Assembly: GCA_963734625.1 (NCBI GenBank)
Contig: CAVTHW010000018.1
Location: 186,001-250,000 of the forward strand
Length of the DNA stretch: 64,000 bases
Direction of reading: 5' to 3'
From: CAVTHW01 sp963734625
GTDB taxonomy: Bacteria; Acidobacteriota; Terriglobia; Bryobacterales; Bryobacteraceae
This document shows positions 63,301 to 64,000 of this stretch, in pieces; positions within the stretch are counted from its first letter, which is position 1; each line of letters starts with the position of its first letter. The notes under the pieces were generated by a model. That model ran no database searches. It was given only the letters and a program-made list of their open reading frames with translations, and was not told where the DNA came from. Made by a program: the position numbers and the translations under genes.

Positions 63301-64000
63301 ATGCAAACAACTGAAGCTATTAGGCTTACCAGGATTTGGCTGGGTTTGGCATGCGTGGCCGCCGTCTCCTTCGGGCAGACTGGGGCAGATCTGTTCGAGA
63401 GGGCGCCGGCGGGCGTCGACGAGGCGCTGCGGGCGCGCGTCTCCCAGTTCTTCCAGTTGCACGTGGACGGGAAGTTCCGGGCGGCGGAAGTACTCGTGGC
63501 TGAAGACAGCAAGGATGCCTTCTTCGTGATCGAGAAGACCCGTTATCGTGGCTTCCAGATCCTCAAGATCAACTACTCGGACGACTTCACACGCGCCACG
63601 GTAACCGTGGCGTGCGATACGGATTTGGTGTTGCCTGTAGGCGTGTTTCCCGTAAAGATGCCAGTCGCCAGCAAATGGAAGGTGGTGGATGGCCAATGGA
63701 TGTGGTACATCGTGCCGACCGAGAAGGGATTGCCCACGCCGATCGGGATAAACATACCTGCTCCCAGCAAGGAAGAGGCTGCCGCCCCGGCGCGGACGGC
63801 GGTTCCGCTCGGGATGCCTACGGTTCCAGTGGACGTTGAAAGCGTTTCCAGGATGATCAGGGTCGATCGGCAGCAGGTGACATTCAACCCCTCGACCGCC
63901 GGCGAGCAGCGCGTCGTGGTCACCAACGGCATGCCCGGAGGAGTATCACTGACGCTCGAACCCGCCAAGTTGAATGGCTTTGAGCTGAGCTTCGACCGGA
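63301..64000 (+). CDS. Exported protein, 3' end outside window
   Basis: The frame starts at ATG 63301 (MQTTEAIRLTRIWLGLACVA) with a signal peptide ending near VSFGQ. It stays open for 233 codons to the window edge. A first domain of about 150 residues (ARVSQFFQLHVDGKFRAAEV, KTRYRGFQILKINYSDDFTR) looks like a compact alpha/beta NTF2-like fold. A stretch near 200 (RVDRQQVTFNPSTAGEQRVV) begins an Ig-like domain. I do not recognise the family. It lies 18 bp after the phosphoesterase. Confidence 0.7.
   Translation, partial: MQTTEAIRLTRIWLGLACVAAVSFGQTGADLFERAPAGVDEALRARVSQFFQLHVDGKFRAAEVLVAEDSKDAFFVIEKTRYRGFQILKINYSDDFTRATVTVACDTDLVLPVGVFPVKMPVASKWKVVDGQWMWYIVPTEKGLPTPIGINIPAPSKEEAAAPARTAVPLGMPTVPVDVESVSRMIRVDRQQVTFNPSTAGEQRVVVTNGMPGGVSLTLEPAKLNGFELSFDR

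Overview
The window is high-GC, gene-dense bacterial DNA. It most resembles an Acidobacteriota genome of the Bryobacterales/Solibacter type. The pointers are a 1245-residue TonB-dependent receptor with an N-terminal carboxypeptidase-regulatory domain, many Tat-exported Gfo/Idh/MocA oxidoreductases with the SRRYFFYG leader, DUF1080 proteins, several S1 sulfatases, and a decayed member of a family carrying GWGDGD and HPMQG motifs. This is an inference from gene content; there is no rRNA or other phylogenetic marker here. No tRNA, rRNA, CRISPR array, phage or complete insertion sequence was seen.

Region 1 (1-23.1 kb) is a carbohydrate-use region. It holds a HEAT-repeat protein cut by the window edge, a CE1-like esterase, a GH67 alpha-glucuronidase, a URO-D-family protein, an ACT protein, a LacI regulator, the TonB receptor, a small outer-membrane barrel, five Tat-exported Gfo/Idh/MocA oxidoreductases, a ThuA-like protein and a class-I xylose-isomerase homologue. 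Four promoters (before the receptor and three of the oxidoreductases) share one layout: TTGAC(A/G), a 17-bp spacer, and a -10 box inside a LacI-type palindrome with a central CG. I infer a LacI regulon for uptake and exported C3-oxidation of a glucuronoxylan-like or related glycoside.

Region 2 (23.1-26.9 kb) is a low-density patch with repeats. Two near-identical genes for small carboxypeptidase-regulatory-domain membrane proteins, each with the same 141-bp upstream sequence, bracket a GYD-domain gene, a small unknown gene and a pseudogene.

Region 3 (26.9-40.9 kb) is mostly housekeeping. It has a double ABC transporter (ATPase-permease-ATPase-permease) running into a site-2-type M50 protease and an MtaB-type tRNA methylthiotransferase, then cysS, a decayed membrane gene, an RNA m5U methyltransferase, trpS, a frameshifted MFS transporter, a P-loop kinase, a flippase-like membrane protein and efp.

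Region 4 (41.0-58.1 kb) looks like a locus for a sulfated, rhamnose-containing polysaccharide. It has two DUF1080 proteins, a GH106-like and a GH78 rhamnosidase, five S1 sulfatases all with a C-x-P-x-R site, a radical-SAM sulfatase maturase coupled to one sulfatase by an ATGA overlap, and a sugar epimerase/isomerase.

Region 5 (58.1-64 kb) holds a UDP-N-acetylglucosamine-type dehydrogenase, a 66-residue coupled protein, a GT39-like membrane glycosyltransferase, a PfkB kinase, a membrane metallophosphoesterase and the start of an exported protein cut by the window edge. Small palindromic elements at about 6.0, 35.3 and 58.1 kb each provide or overlap a stop codon.
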